A DNA stretch of 64,000 nucleotides from Oceanicola sp. 22II-s10i (GCF_002210105.1 NZ_AQQU01000003.1:124001-188000); one strand, 5' to 3'. Positions 40,865 to 50,296 are shown, counted from the first letter of the stretch. A program made the numbers and translations. Notes: generated by a model not told the origin, from the sequence alone.

Positions 40865-41425
40865 TTATGCGGCGCGGCGGGTGTGTTCGCCTTCCTCGAT
40901 TTCCTCGACGATTTTCGCCACGAAGGCGTCAAGATCGCCCGGATTTCGGCTTGTTACGATGCCCTTGTCGCAGGCCACCGCGGTGTCACGCCACTTGCCG
41001 CCCGCGTTTTCGACGTCGCGGCGGATGGAATGATAGGACGTCACCTCGCGGCCCTTGACCGCATCGGCCTCGATCAGCAGCCACGGCGCGTGGCAGATCG
41101 CGGCGACGACTTTGCCGGACTCGAGGAAGTCGTGGATCACCGACATCGCGTCTTCGTCCACCCGCAGCAGGTCGGGGTTGATCTGGCCGCCGGGCAGGAC
41201 CAGCGCGTCGTAATCCACGGCCTTGGCGCCGTCGATCTTGTCATCGACAGGGACTTCGCGACCCCAGTCGCTTTCGTCCCAGCCCTTGATCGGCTTGCCG
41301 TCGGGGCTGCGGACCTCGACCGTGGCGCCATGTTCGCGCAGCTTGTCGCGGGGGACCTCAAGTTCCGATTGTTCGAACCCGTGGGTGGCGATGATGAGGA
41401 TGCGTGCGTTCTTGATGGAAGGCAT
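40865..41425 (-). CDS. DJ-1/PfpI family protein (protein/nucleotide deglycase or protease-like)
   Basis: A 186-residue flavodoxin-like DJ-1/PfpI protein. The nucleophile elbow AAICHAPWLLIEAD places Cys111 next to His112, as in PfpI/YhbO, and Glu18-like acidic residue lies in HGFEQSELEVP. Such proteins form hexamers or dimers and have been assigned glyoxalase, deglycase and stress-protection activities. ILIIATHGFEQSELEVP opens strand 1. AAGGAAAGGAG lies upstream of the ATG. It has its own terminator and is 70 bases downstream of the SDR gene. Confidence 0.92.
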   Translation of the reverse strand: MPSIKNARILIIATHGFEQSELEVPRDKLREHGATVEVRSPDGKPIKGWDESDWGREVPVDDKIDGAKAVDYDALVLPGGQINPDLLRVDEDAMSVIHDFLESGKVVAAICHAPWLLIEADAVKGREVTSYHSIRRDVENAGGKWRDTAVACDKGIVTSRNPGDLDAFVAKIVEEIEEGEHTRRAA

Positions 41426-41495
41426 GTCCGTCTCCTTTCCTTTGTTGGTAGGAGAAACGGACGGCCCCGGCACCTTGTTCCAGCCTGTCGGGCTC

Positions 41496-42248
41496 TCAGC
41501 GGCCTCCCGCCACGTCAAGGATCGTGCGGGTGGTGTAGGATGCGGCATCCGACAGCAGCCACAGCACCGCCTGTGCCACCTCGTCCGCCGTTCCGGCCCG
41601 GCCCATGGGCAGGTTGGGCGCGAAGCGCGCTGCGCGGTCGGGTTCGCCGCCCTTGCCGTGGATCCCGGTGTCGATGATGCCGGGGCGGACGCCGTTCACG
41701 CGGATGCCCTCGGCGACCAGCTCATCCGCCAGCCCGAGGGTGAAGGTGTCGATGGCCCCCTTCGAGGCGGCATAGTCGAGATACTGGTTACCCGATCCGA
41801 TCCGTGCCGCGACCGACGAGATGTTGACGATCCCGCCGCCCGCGCCGCGCCGCCGCATCAGCCCGACGGCCCCGCGTGCGGCGAGGATGGCCGAGATGAC
41901 GTTGACGTTGAACATGCGGGTCAGCCGTTCGGGGGTCATGTCGGTGATCGTGCCCTTGCTGTCGACCACGCCCGCGTTGTTGACGAAGTCGAGCGGCAGG
42001 GCGGGATCGGTCATCGCCGCCGCCTCGGCGATCATCGGCGCCACCCGGTCGGGATAGGCGAGGTCGGTCTGCAGCAGATGCGCCGTGGCCCCCCGGTCGC
42101 GCGCCTCGGCGGCGACCGCTTCGGCCCCGCTCAGGTTGCCGCTGAAGTGGACGAGGACGGTGAGGCCGGGCCGGGCCGCCTGTCGGACGACGGCGGCCCC
42201 GATGCCCGAGCTTGCGCCGGTGACGAACAGCGTACGCGGGTCAGCCAT
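41496..42248 (-). CDS. Short-chain dehydrogenase/reductase (SDR)
   Basis: A 250-residue classical SDR. NAD(P)-binding TGASSGIG (10-17), NNAG (90-93), catalytic Ser144/145 and YAASK (Tyr159, Lys163) are in register. The N-terminal VLVHFSGN after strand 2 suggests NADP preference. Substrate is unknown. It overlaps the end of pepN by eight bases, so the two genes are co-transcribed with pepN first. Confidence 0.92.
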   Translation of the reverse strand: MADPRTLFVTGASSGIGAAVVRQAARPGLTVLVHFSGNLSGAEAVAAEARDRGATAHLLQTDLAYPDRVAPMIAEAAAMTDPALPLDFVNNAGVVDSKGTITDMTPERLTRMFNVNVISAILAARGAVGLMRRRGAGGGIVNISSVAARIGSGNQYLDYAASKGAIDTFTLGLADELVAEGIRVNGVRPGIIDTGIHGKGGEPDRAARFAPNLPMGRAGTADEVAQAVLWLLSDAASYTTRTILDVAGGR

Positions 42249-44790
42249 TTAGGATCCTCGTGACCATCTCGGTGGTGTCGCGGCTCAGCCCGTCGGAGGC
42301 GAGGATGCGGCGCAGTTCCTCCGCCGCGAGGTCCTGCCGGTCGGCATCGTAGCGGCGCCATGTCTGGAAGGCGGTCGACATGCGCGCGGTCGTCTGCGGG
42401 TTCAGCCGGTCGAGCGCGATCAGCGCATCCGCCATCGCCCGGTAGCCCGCGCCGCTGGCATGGTTGAACCCGGCCTGGTTCATCGCAAGCGCGCCATAGA
42501 CCGCGCGGAACCGGTTGGGGTTCTTCATGGTGAAATCGGGATGTGCCGCCAGTTTCGCCACGATCTCGGCGGTCTCCGCCGGTTCCGCATGGGCGACCTG
42601 CAGGGCGAACCACTTGTCCATGACCAGCCGGTCGCCGCGCCACTGGGTTTCGAACGCCTTCAGCGCCACGTCGCCCGCACCGGCGGTCAGCAGGGCCGAA
42701 AGCCCGGCCAGTTGCTGGGTCATGTTGTCCGCCGCCGCGAACTGCTGCTGCGCCAGCTTGCCGCCGTCCCGGCGCGAGATCAGCATCAGCGCCGTGTTGG
42801 CCAGCGACCGCGCCGCGGCATGGCCCGCGTCCGGCTGGAACGTGCCGGGGATCTGGTTGACCTCGTAGGCATGGCGCAGCGACTGTTCCAGCGCCGCGGC
42901 CATTGCGTCCAGCAACCGCTCGCGCGTGTCGTGGATGGCCTGTGGATCGGGCACCCGGCCCGCATCCACCTGTGCCTGCGCGATGTCGTCTTCGGACGGC
43001 AAGGCCAGCACCAGCGCCACGAAGGCCGGGTCGAGGCTCTCGTCCGCGAGCAGCGCTTCCAGCGCGCCGAGGTAGGCCGGGTCCGGCGCCGCGCCGTCGA
43101 GCATCCGTACCAGCACGTCCCGAGCCAGCGCGCGGCCCGCTTCCCACTTGCAGAACGGATCTGTGTCGTTCGCCAGCAGGAAGGCGCGCTCGGCATTGTC
43201 GGTTTCGCGGTCGAGGATCACGGGCGCGGAGAAGCCGCGCAGGATCGACGGCACGGGGCGCGCGGACAGGCCGGTGAAGGTGAAGGTCTGCTCCGCCTCT
43301 TTCAGTTCCAGAACCGTTGTGGCCTGCACCTCGTCCCCGTTGGGACCCAGCAGGCCGACCGCCACCGGGATCACCCGCGCGGGCTTGTCCGGCTGGCCGG
43401 GGGTGGGGGGCGTGGCCTGGCGGAGGGTCAGCGAATAGGTGCCGTCGTCCCACGCCTCGCTCACCTTGACGCGGGGGGTGCCCGCGTCGGTGTACCAGCG
43501 CTTGAACTGGGTCAGGTCGCGGCTGGTGGCGTCCTCGAACACCTTCAGCCAGTCCTCGATCGTGCAGGCCTGACCGTCGTGGCGTTCGAAGTAGAGGTCC
43601 AGCGCCCGCTCGTAGCCGCCTTCACCGACCAGCGTCCTGAGCATGCCGATCACCTCGGCGCCCTTTTCATACACCGTGGCGGTGTAGAAATTGTTGATCT
43701 CGACGAAGTGGTCGGGGCGCGGGGGATGGGCGAGGGGGCCGTTGTCCTCGCGGAACTGGCGTCCGCGCAGGTCGATCACGTCGGTGATCCGTTTGACGGC
43801 GGGCGACCGCATGTCGGCGGTGAACTGGGCGTCGCGGAAGACCGTCAGCCCTTCCTTGAGGCACAGCTGGAACCAGTCGCGGCAGGTGATCCGGTTGCCG
43901 GTCCAGTTGTGGAAATACTCGTGCGCGATGATCGCCTCGATCCGCTCGAAATTCGCGTCGGTCGAGGTCTCCGGGCTGGCCAACACGGCGGCGGAGTTGA
44001 AGATGTTCAGCCCCTTGTTCTCCATCGCGCCCATGTTGAAATCGTCGACAGCCACGATGTTGAAGATGTCGAGATCGTATTCACGACCGTACACATCTTC
44101 GTCCCATTTCATGGATTTCTTCAGGCTCTCCATCGCGAAGGCGCACTTGCCCTCGTCGCCGGGCCGCACCCATACGTTGAGTTCGACCTTGCGGCCCGAG
44201 CGTGTGGTGAAGCTGCCGGTATGGGCGATCAGGTCGCCCGCGACCAGCGCGAACAGGTAGGCGGGCTTGGGCCACGGGTCGTGCCATTCGGCAAAGCCCT
44301 TGCCGCTGGATTTGGGGTTGCCGTTCGACAGCAGGACCGGCAGGTCCGACTCGATCCGCACCCGGAACGGCGCCATCACGTCGGGGCGATCGGGGTAGTA
44401 GGTGATCTTGCGGAAGCCTTCGGCCTCGCACTGTGTGCAATACATGCCGTTCGACATGTAAAGCCCTTCCAGTGCTGTGTTTTCCGCCGGTGCGATTTCC
44501 ACCTCGGACTCCCACAGGAAGGCGGTGTCGGGCACCGTGCAGGTCAGGCCCTCGGGCGTCACCTCGGGGGTGACCGGCGTGCCGTCGATGCTGGCCGAGA
44601 TCAGTTTCAGCTCTTCCCCGTGCAGAAAGAAATGCCGGTCGGTCGTGTCGGGGTTGGGACGGAACCGGACCGAGGATCTGACCCGCGTGGCCGTCGGGGA
44701 CAGCACGAACGTCAGGCTCACGCTCGTCACCAGCCAGGCCGGGGGGGTGTAATCGTCTAGGTAGATCGTCCTGTCCGGTGCGGCCGTCAT
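42241..44790 (-). CDS. pepN: Aminopeptidase N (M1 family)
   Basis: An 849-residue Zn aminopeptidase releasing N-terminal residues from peptides in the cytoplasm. GAMEN exopeptidase motif (254-258), zinc motif HEYFHNW (His290, Glu291, His294) and third ligand Glu313 (LKEGLTVF) are intact. The C-terminal third (after about 540) is the helical Armadillo-like domain of PepN. The length suits the proteobacterial PepN type (E. coli 870). The ATG is preceded by AGGAGGACCC. A long upstream extension in frame lacks homology and was rejected. Confidence 0.96.
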   Translation of the reverse strand: MTAAPDRTIYLDDYTPPAWLVTSVSLTFVLSPTATRVRSSVRFRPNPDTTDRHFFLHGEELKLISASIDGTPVTPEVTPEGLTCTVPDTAFLWESEVEIAPAENTALEGLYMSNGMYCTQCEAEGFRKITYYPDRPDVMAPFRVRIESDLPVLLSNGNPKSSGKGFAEWHDPWPKPAYLFALVAGDLIAHTGSFTTRSGRKVELNVWVRPGDEGKCAFAMESLKKSMKWDEDVYGREYDLDIFNIVAVDDFNMGAMENKGLNIFNSAAVLASPETSTDANFERIEAIIAHEYFHNWTGNRITCRDWFQLCLKEGLTVFRDAQFTADMRSPAVKRITDVIDLRGRQFREDNGPLAHPPRPDHFVEINNFYTATVYEKGAEVIGMLRTLVGEGGYERALDLYFERHDGQACTIEDWLKVFEDATSRDLTQFKRWYTDAGTPRVKVSEAWDDGTYSLTLRQATPPTPGQPDKPARVIPVAVGLLGPNGDEVQATTVLELKEAEQTFTFTGLSARPVPSILRGFSAPVILDRETDNAERAFLLANDTDPFCKWEAGRALARDVLVRMLDGAAPDPAYLGALEALLADESLDPAFVALVLALPSEDDIAQAQVDAGRVPDPQAIHDTRERLLDAMAAALEQSLRHAYEVNQIPGTFQPDAGHAAARSLANTALMLISRRDGGKLAQQQFAAADNMTQQLAGLSALLTAGAGDVALKAFETQWRGDRLVMDKWFALQVAHAEPAETAEIVAKLAAHPDFTMKNPNRFRAVYGALAMNQAGFNHASGAGYRAMADALIALDRLNPQTTARMSTAFQTWRRYDADRQDLAAEELRRILASDGLSRDTTEMVTRILNG

Positions 44791-44913
44791 ATGGGTCCTC
44801 CTGCTGCGCTGGCGCATTGCTGGGGCAGGCAGGGCGGAAATGCAAGTGCTCCGGCCCGTGGAACCGGGCCGGACGGCAGACGTTGTCAGGTCATAAGAGA
44901 CAAGGAGAAAAAC

Positions 44914-45114
44914 ATGTCCGCACCCGACACGAACATCGAGCGCCAGAAGAAACACCACGCCATTCCGATCTGGGGCATTGTCCTCGCCATCGTGTTCGGC
45001 GTGATCTTCGGGGGTCTGCTGACCACCGGCGCCGCGCTCTACAACGGATCCACCCCGGACGGGGCCGCCGTGCAGATCGACGGCCGGACCGGGACGGAGG
45101 AAGCTGCCGACTGA
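44914..45114 (+). CDS. Small single-pass membrane protein
   Basis: A 66-residue protein. A charged N-terminal tail (MSAPDTNIERQKKHH) is followed by one hydrophobic helix, IPIWGIVLAIVFGVIFGGLL (about residues 17-36), and a short acidic C-terminal tail with GRTGTEEAAD. AAGGAGAAA (44902-44910) is a good ribosome site. Divergent from pepN, with a perfect terminator after it, so it is an independent small gene. No family recognised; topology would put the basic end inside. Confidence 0.75.
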   Translation: MSAPDTNIERQKKHHAIPIWGIVLAIVFGVIFGGLLTTGAALYNGSTPDGAAVQIDGRTGTEEAAD

Positions 45115-45139
45115 TCGGACGCTCACACGACGATGCTTT

Positions 45140-45170
45140 GCGGACGCCACAGGCGTCCGCTTTCGTTTTC
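45140..45170 (+). terminator. Rho-independent terminator
   Basis: A 9-bp perfect stem GCGGACGCC / GGCGTCCGC with loop ACA and tail TTTCGTTTTC. It terminates the 66-residue membrane protein gene and lies eight bases before the stop of the convergent SRPBCC gene. Confidence 0.9.
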
Positions 45171-45177
45171 GGCGGGA

Positions 45178-46071
45178 TCACAGGGTGCGCGCGGTTTCCG
45201 CCAGTTTCGACAGGGTCTCGTACCCTTTTTCCAGCGCACCGAACTTGCGGGCATCCGCTGTCTTCATGTCGACCATCGTCATGTGAAGCGTGACCCGCGT
45301 GCCGCCGTTTTCCGGCGCGAAGGTCACCACAACGTCTGCATGGTGACGCATGTCGTCGAACCCCGACAGCCTGTAGGTCAGCCGCTTTTCGGGGACCATC
45401 TCGCCGAATTCGTGCAGGTTCGGGAACCGCTGGCCGTCCCCGACCATGGTAAACCGCCAGCGCCCGCCGGGCCGCAGGTCGATTTCTTCGGTTTCGCAGT
45501 GATAACCTGCCGGCCCCCACCACGACTGCAGCAGCTCCGGGTCCGTCCAGGCTTGCCACACCTGTGCGGGGGTCGCGTCCATCTGCCGGGTGACGACCAT
45601 CTCGTGTTCGGGCTTCGGGCCCTGCTGCGCCACGGCGAACGCGCCAAGCTGATCTGCCACGGTGCCCCAGCCGTCGAAGAAGCCCATGTCCTTGTGGCGC
45701 TCTGCGGCCTCCGCATTCCGGTGGCGGACGGTCACGGTGTATTCGGTCCCGTCCTCATGGTCGGCCAGGTCGATGATCGCGGTCATGAAGGGCTCTGGGT
45801 TGGGTTTCCAGCCTGGTTCATAGGTGTCGGTGAAGACGAACCGCCGGGCCGGCACCGCTTCCAGCACGACGCCGGGGTTCTTCATCACGTTGCCGTTCAC
45901 TTCCATCTCGACGATGAAGGCACCGCCGGGTCGCAGGTCGATCTCGGCCGAAAGGGCGCGGTGCGGTTTCGGCATGAACCACTCGGTCACCAGTTTCGGA
46001 TCGGTCCAGCAGGCCCAGACGAGGTCGCGGGGCGCGGGCAGGATGCGGGTGAAAGTCAGGTCGGTCGACAT
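45178..46071 (-). CDS. Tandem-domain SRPBCC (AHSA1-like) protein
   Basis: A 297-residue fusion of two START/Bet v1-like (AHSA1) domains. Each begins with the family pattern: FTRILPAPRDLVWACWTDPK (residues 6-25) in the first and VTRQMDATPAQVWQAWTDPE (about 160-179) in the second. Each continues with EIDLRPGG and a TRVTLHMTM-like strand. Such cavities bind hydrophobic ligands. Most ArsR-linked SRPBCC proteins are single-domain, so the doubling is notable. It follows arsR by 34 bases in the same operon. Confidence 0.9.
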   Translation of the reverse strand: MSTDLTFTRILPAPRDLVWACWTDPKLVTEWFMPKPHRALSAEIDLRPGGAFIVEMEVNGNVMKNPGVVLEAVPARRFVFTDTYEPGWKPNPEPFMTAIIDLADHEDGTEYTVTVRHRNAEAAERHKDMGFFDGWGTVADQLGAFAVAQQGPKPEHEMVVTRQMDATPAQVWQAWTDPELLQSWWGPAGYHCETEEIDLRPGGRWRFTMVGDGQRFPNLHEFGEMVPEKRLTYRLSGFDDMRHHADVVVTFAPENGGTRVTLHMTMVDMKTADARKFGALEKGYETLSKLAETARTL

Positions 46072-46105
46072 GGCGTGCCTTTCCGGGGATGCCTTGGTGG
46101 GTGTT

Positions 46106-46447
46106 TCAGTCTTTGTCCTTGGCGGCCAGCATCCGGACGAGGGCGTCCAGCCGGTCCAGCCGTCCGCTCCACATCGCGCGCTGTTCCTCCAGCCAGTCGA
46201 AGGCCGGGGTGAACGCCGCCGGATTCAGCGTGCAGGACCGCACGCGGCCGGTCTTTTCCGTTTCGATCAGACCTGCGGCCTCCAGCTTTCTCAGGTGACC
46301 CATGAACGAGGGCAGGGCCATGCCCGAGGGGGCCGCGAGGTCCGACACCGTCGCCGGGCCCGAAGCGAGGCGGGCGAGGATCGCGCGCCGGGTCGGGTCG
46401 CCAAGCGCCGAGAAGATGTGGTCGAGGGACGGATCATGCTTAGCCAT
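46106..46447 (-). CDS. ArsR-family regulator
   Basis: A 113-residue winged-helix repressor. [23 protein letters not shown] (8-30), [28 protein letters not shown] (recognition helix region) and [14 protein letters not shown] (wing) fit the ArsR/YdhM branch that pairs with SRPBCC proteins. No cysteine metal site (CxC) is present, so it is not an arsenic/cadmium sensor of the classic kind. Two CTTAG-N8-CTAAG inverted repeats lie at its start codon and 40-63 bases upstream, implying autorepression. Confidence 0.92.
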   Translation of the reverse strand: MAKHDPSLDHIFSALGDPTRRAILARLASGPATVSDLAAPSGMALPSFMGHLRKLEAAGLIETEKTGRVRSCTLNPAAFTPAFDWLEEQRAMWSGRLDRLDALVRMLAAKDKD

Positions 46448-46456
46448 ATGCCTAAG
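46439..46456 (-). promoter_or_regulatory. ArsR operator O1
   Basis: CTTAG-N8-CTAAG, perfect arms, overlapping the arsR start codon (46445-46447). Same geometry as O2, 31 bases away arm to arm. Repressor at this site would block translation start or elongation of the arsR message. Confidence 0.75.
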
Positions 46457-46486
46457 TAATTCCGCCGGGGCGGGGCCGTCAATCGG

Positions 46487-46510
46487 AAACTTAGTTGATG
46501 GGCTAAGTTT
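46487..46510. promoter_or_regulatory. ArsR operator O2
   Basis: AAACTTAG-N8-CTAAGTTT, an 8-bp perfect inverted repeat with the same CTTAG-N8-CTAAG core as O1. It lies in the divergent gap, 40 bases from the arsR start and 68 bases from the glcB ATG, so it could also influence glcB. Confidence 0.78.
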
Positions 46511-46577
46511 TGCCCGCCTTGCCGTGCGGGCGGTGCAGGGCTACCGTCCTCCGGATATTTTTCACGGGAGTGTGACC

Positions 46578-48740
46578 ATGACGGACCGAGTCGAACTTCA
46601 CGGCCTGAAGGTGGCCGCCATCCTTCATGACTTCGTGAACGACAAGGTTCTGCCCGGCACCGGCGTGACGCCCGATGCCTTCTGGTCCGGCTTTGCCGCG
46701 ATGCTGGCCGATCTGACCCCGCAGAACCGCGCGCTGCTCAAGACCCGCGACGTGATGCAGCAGAAGATCGACTCGTGGCACCTGTCGCGCAGGGGCGAGG
46801 CGCATGATCCCGCCGCCTATCGCGCCTATCTGGAGGAGATCGGCTATCTCGTGGCCGAGGGCGAGGATTTCCGGATCGACACCGGCGACATCGACCCCGA
46901 GATCGCGCGCATCGCCGGGCCGCAGCTGGTCGTGCCGGTGACCAACGCGCGCTACGCGCTGAACGCCGCGAACGCCCGCTGGGGGTCGCTCTACGATGCG
47001 CTCTACGGCACCGATGCGCTTGGCGACCTGCCGTCGGGCTCGGGCTACGACGCCGAACGCGGCGCGCGGGTCATCGCGCGGGCCAAGGCGCATCTGGATG
47101 CCGCCGTCCCGCTGAAGGGCGCAAGCTGGGCCGACGCCAAGGGGCTGACGGTGCAGGAGGACGGGACGTTTGTCGTCGCGACCGACGCGGGGCCGACGGG
47201 CCTGGCCGACAGCGCGCAATACGTGGGCGCACGGGCCGACGCGCAGTCGCCGCTGAGCGTGCTGCTCAGGAAGAACGGGCTGCTGATCGAGGTGGTCGTG
47301 GATCACGACACGGCGGTCGGCAAGACTGATCCGGCCGGCATTTCGGACGTGCGGATCGAAAGCGCGGTCTCGGCCATCATGGATTGCGAGGACAGCGTCG
47401 CGGCGGTGGATGCCGAGGAGAAGGTCGGCGCCTACAGGAACTGGCTGGGCCTGATGAAGGGCGATCTGACCGAGGTCATCGAGAAGGACGGCCGCAGCTT
47501 CACCCGCCGCCTGAACCGCGACACGGAATACACCCTGCCGGACGGAGAGCTGCTGCGCGTCAAGGGCCGGGCGCTGATGCTGGTCCGCAATGTCGGGCAC
47601 CTGATGACCAACCCGGCCATCCTCGACGCCGAGGGCAAGGAGGTCTACGAGGGACTGATGGATGCCGCGATCACCGTGGCCTGCGCGATGCACGACATCG
47701 CCAAGTCCGGCGGCGACCGCAATTCCGAGGTCGGCGCGGTCTATGTCGTGAAGCCCAAGATGCACGGCCCGGACGAGGTGGCCTTCGCGGACGAGATCTT
47801 TACCCGCGTGGAGGAAATGCTCGGGCTGAAGCCGAACACCGTCAAGATCGGCATCATGGACGAGGAGCGGCGCACCAGCGTCAATCTCAAGGAATGCATC
47901 CGCGCCGCGAAGAACCGGGTGGCGTTCATCAACACCGGCTTCCTCGACCGGACGGGGGACGAGATCCACACGAGCATGGAGGCCGGGCCGTTCCTGCCCA
48001 AGGGCGAGATGAAGACCACGGCGTGGATCCAGTCCTACGAGGACCGCAATGTCGACATCGGGCTGGCCTGCGGGCTGAAGGGCCGTGCGCAGATCGGCAA
48101 GGGAATGTGGGCGATGCCGGACCGGATGGCCGACATGCTGGAGCAGAAGATCGGCCACCCGAAGGCCGGCGCGAACTGCGCATGGGTGCCGTCGCCGACG
48201 GCGGCCACGCTGCACGCGCTGCACTACCACCTTGTCGACGTCGCCGACCGGCAGGCCGAGATCGCCGCGGGCGGGCCGCGCGGGACGCTGGACGACCTGC
48301 TGACGATCCCGGTGCTGCATGGGCGGAACCTGAGCGCCGAAGAGGTTGTGCGCGAGGTCGAGAACAACGCGCAGGGGATCCTCGGCTATGTGGTCCGCTG
48401 GGTCGACCAGGGCGTCGGCTGTTCCAAGGTGCCGGACATCAACGACGTCGGCCTGATGGAGGACCGCGCGACCTGCCGGATCTCCTCGCAGGCGCTGGCG
48501 AACTGGCTGCATCACGGGGTGATCGACGACCAGCAGGTGATGGAGGCGATGCGCAAGATGGCCGCGGTGGTGGACCGCCAGAACGAAGGCGATCCGGACT
48601 ATCAGCCGATGGCGCCGGGGTTCGACGGCTTCGCGTTCCAGGCCGCCTGCGATCTGGTGTTCAAGGGGCGGGTCACGCCGTCGGGTTACACCGAGCCGGT
48701 GCTGCACCGGCGGCGGCTGGAGATGAAGGCGGCGGGGTAG
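46578..48740 (+). CDS. glcB: Malate synthase G
   Basis: A 720-residue malate synthase G, condensing glyoxylate with acetyl-CoA to give malate in the glyoxylate shunt. The length and layout match GlcB (E. coli 723): [21 protein letters not shown] (about 274-294) and [19 protein letters not shown] (TIM-barrel core), [27 protein letters not shown] with catalytic-site arginine, and C-terminal [12 protein letters not shown] with the catalytic aspartate region. Upstream is an ArsR operator pair shared with the divergent arsR gene. A heme-binding-like glcG homologue follows after repeat copy H, echoing the E. coli glc order. Confidence 0.97.
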   Translation: MTDRVELHGLKVAAILHDFVNDKVLPGTGVTPDAFWSGFAAMLADLTPQNRALLKTRDVMQQKIDSWHLSRRGEAHDPAAYRAYLEEIGYLVAEGEDFRIDTGDIDPEIARIAGPQLVVPVTNARYALNAANARWGSLYDALYGTDALGDLPSGSGYDAERGARVIARAKAHLDAAVPLKGASWADAKGLTVQEDGTFVVATDAGPTGLADSAQYVGARADAQSPLSVLLRKNGLLIEVVVDHDTAVGKTDPAGISDVRIESAVSAIMDCEDSVAAVDAEEKVGAYRNWLGLMKGDLTEVIEKDGRSFTRRLNRDTEYTLPDGELLRVKGRALMLVRNVGHLMTNPAILDAEGKEVYEGLMDAAITVACAMHDIAKSGGDRNSEVGAVYVVKPKMHGPDEVAFADEIFTRVEEMLGLKPNTVKIGIMDEERRTSVNLKECIRAAKNRVAFINTGFLDRTGDEIHTSMEAGPFLPKGEMKTTAWIQSYEDRNVDIGLACGLKGRAQIGKGMWAMPDRMADMLEQKIGHPKAGANCAWVPSPTAATLHALHYHLVDVADRQAEIAAGGPRGTLDDLLTIPVLHGRNLSAEEVVREVENNAQGILGYVVRWVDQGVGCSKVPDINDVGLMEDRATCRISSQALANWLHHGVIDDQQVMEAMRKMAAVVDRQNEGDPDYQPMAPGFDGFAFQAACDLVFKGRVTPSGYTEPVLHRRRLEMKAAG

Positions 48741-48761
48741 GCGCCTTGTGGTGAGGGAGGA

Positions 48762-48834
48762 GGGGGGCGCTGCCCCCCATCGGCCCCTTGGGCCGAGTCC
48801 CCCCGAGGTATTTGGAACCAGAAGAAGCAGGGGA
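48762..48834 (+). repeat. Dispersed hairpin repeat, copy H
   Basis: Stems GGGGGGC/GCCCCCC and CGGCCC/GGGCCG, then a core reading GTATTTGGAACCAGAAGAAG followed by CAGGGG. The last bases run into GGGAGG (48831-48836), which is the ribosome site of the downstream TTG-started gene. Confidence 0.88.
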
Positions 48835-48842
48835 GGATTGCT

Positions 48843-49280
48843 TTGGCCGAGATCACTTTGAGAAAGGCGCGCACGATCGTGCGCAAGGCGCTCGAGACGG
48901 GGCGCGAGCTGGAGCTGAAGCCGCTGGCGGTGGTGGTGCTGGACGCGGGCGGGCACGTGAAGGCCTTCGAGCGCGAGGACGGGGCCTCGCCGGGGCGGTT
49001 CGGGATCGCGCACGGCAAGGCCTATGGCGCCGTCATGCTGCACATGGGCGGCGAGGCGCTGGCGGCGCGGGTCGAGACCGGCGCGCTTGGCGCGGCTTTC
49101 GTCGGGGCGGCGAACGGCGTCTTCGGCGGTGCGATGGTGCCGGTGCCGGGCGGCGTGCTGGTGCGCGACGCCAAGGGCGTGGTGCTGGGCGCGGTCGGGG
49201 TCTCGGGCGACGCCTCGGACAACGACGCGAAGGCGGCGGTCGCGGGGATCGAGGCGGCGGGCTACACGCCCGAGCCGTGA
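48843..49280 (+). CDS. GlcG/HbpS-family protein
   Basis: A 145-residue DUF336 protein related to GlcG of glycolate operons and to the heme-binding HbpS. VVVLDAGGHVKAFEREDGAS (about 29-48), HGKAYGAVMLHMGGEAL and GGVLVRDAKGVVLGAVGVSGDASDNDAKAA (about 102-130, written as the last conserved block) are the family landmarks. It starts with TTG, supported by GGGAGG six bases upstream; the next Met would remove a conserved strand. The same-strand order after glcB supports a role linked to glyoxylate/glycolate, but the biochemical role of this family is not established. Confidence 0.88.
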   Translation: MAEITLRKARTIVRKALETGRELELKPLAVVVLDAGGHVKAFEREDGASPGRFGIAHGKAYGAVMLHMGGEALAARVETGALGAAFVGAANGVFGGAMVPVPGGVLVRDAKGVVLGAVGVSGDASDNDAKAAVAGIEAAGYTPEP

Positions 49281-49403
49281 GCGCTCACGCTGCACAATCC
49301 GCGGGCAGGGGGGCTGGTCGTGCATGGGTGCACATGTTTCGCGGTTCATTCCCGGCCCGGTGCAGGCTATTGTAACGGCAGGATGAACTGAGCAGGACTC
49401 ATC

Positions 49404-50183
49404 ATGACGCGCCCCCGTGTCGGCATCATCACCAACCTTCACGTCATCAACGACACCTACCGCACGCATGCCGGCGGGATCATGACGACCGAGGCCGTGG
49501 CCGAGGTTTCGGGCGGGCTGCCGCTGCTGATCCCCGCCGACCCGCGCTACGTGACGGTGAACGACCTGCTGGAGATGTTCGACGGCTTCGTCCTGACCGG
49601 CGGACGCCCGAACGTGCACCCCGAGGAATACGGCGAGGAAGCGACCGAGGCGCATGGCACCTTCGACCGGGCGCGCGACGCGATCGCCCTGCCGCTGGTG
49701 CGCGCCTGTGTCGAGCGCGGGCAGCCGTTCCTGGGCATTTGCCGGGGCTTCCAGGAGGTGGCGGTCGCCATGGGCTCGACCCTGCATCCCGAGATCCGGG
49801 ATATTCCGGGCCGGATGAACCACCGGATGCCGCCTGACGGCACGCTGGAGGAAAAGTTTGCCCTGCGCCACAAGGTGTCCTTCACCGAGGGGGGGCCGTT
49901 CCACAAGCTCATGGGCGCGCCCGAGGTGATGACCAACACGCTGCACGGGCAGGGCGTGGTCAAGGCCGGGCGGCGCTTCGTCATCGACGGGACCGCGCCG
50001 GACGGCACGCCCGAAGCGGCCTATATCGAGGGCGCGGCGGGCTTTACCATGGCCGTCCAGTGGCACCCGGAATACAACGCGGCCGCCGATCCGGTGTCGC
50101 GGCCGCTGTTCGAGGGATTCGGCGAAGCGGCGCGGGCCTGGGCCGAGGGCAAGCGCCCGGAACGGGCCCTCAAGAGCGCCTGA
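49404..50183 (+). CDS. Class I glutamine amidotransferase, gamma-glutamyl-GABA hydrolase (PuuD-like)
   Basis: A 259-residue peptidase C26 family protein. The nucleophile Cys113 lies in FLGICRGFQEVA and the triad is completed by His221 and Glu223 in QWHPEYN. Homologues hydrolyse gamma-glutamyl bonds, for example gamma-glutamyl-GABA in putrescine breakdown. No glutamyl-polyamine ligase or puu genes are nearby, so the substrate is inferred from family only. A 9-bp hairpin follows the stop codon. Confidence 0.9.
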   Translation: MTRPRVGIITNLHVINDTYRTHAGGIMTTEAVAEVSGGLPLLIPADPRYVTVNDLLEMFDGFVLTGGRPNVHPEEYGEEATEAHGTFDRARDAIALPLVRACVERGQPFLGICRGFQEVAVAMGSTLHPEIRDIPGRMNHRMPPDGTLEEKFALRHKVSFTEGGPFHKLMGAPEVMTNTLHGQGVVKAGRRFVIDGTAPDGTPEAAYIEGAAGFTMAVQWHPEYNAAADPVSRPLFEGFGEAARAWAEGKRPERALKSA

Positions 50184-50189
50184 GGTCAG

Positions 50190-50211
50190 GTCACCGCCGG
50201 GCGGCGGTGAC
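50190..50211. terminator. Hairpin between convergent genes
   Basis: A 9-bp stem GTCACCGCC / GGCGGTGAC with loop GGGC, just after the amidotransferase stop. No U-run, so if it terminates it is of the U-less kind. Confidence 0.4.
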
Positions 50212-50296
50212 AGGCGGATCCTCCCACAACCTGCAGGTCATGATCCCGGCCGGCCGGGCGACGGCAGCGCAGGATGTCCGGCGCGCCGAAGTCCGC

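Noticed and set aside
46503-50066. 1187-codon minus-strand open frame across glcB, glcG and the amidotransferase
   Set aside because: It is antisense to three well-supported genes and compositionally a shadow; no family motifs.
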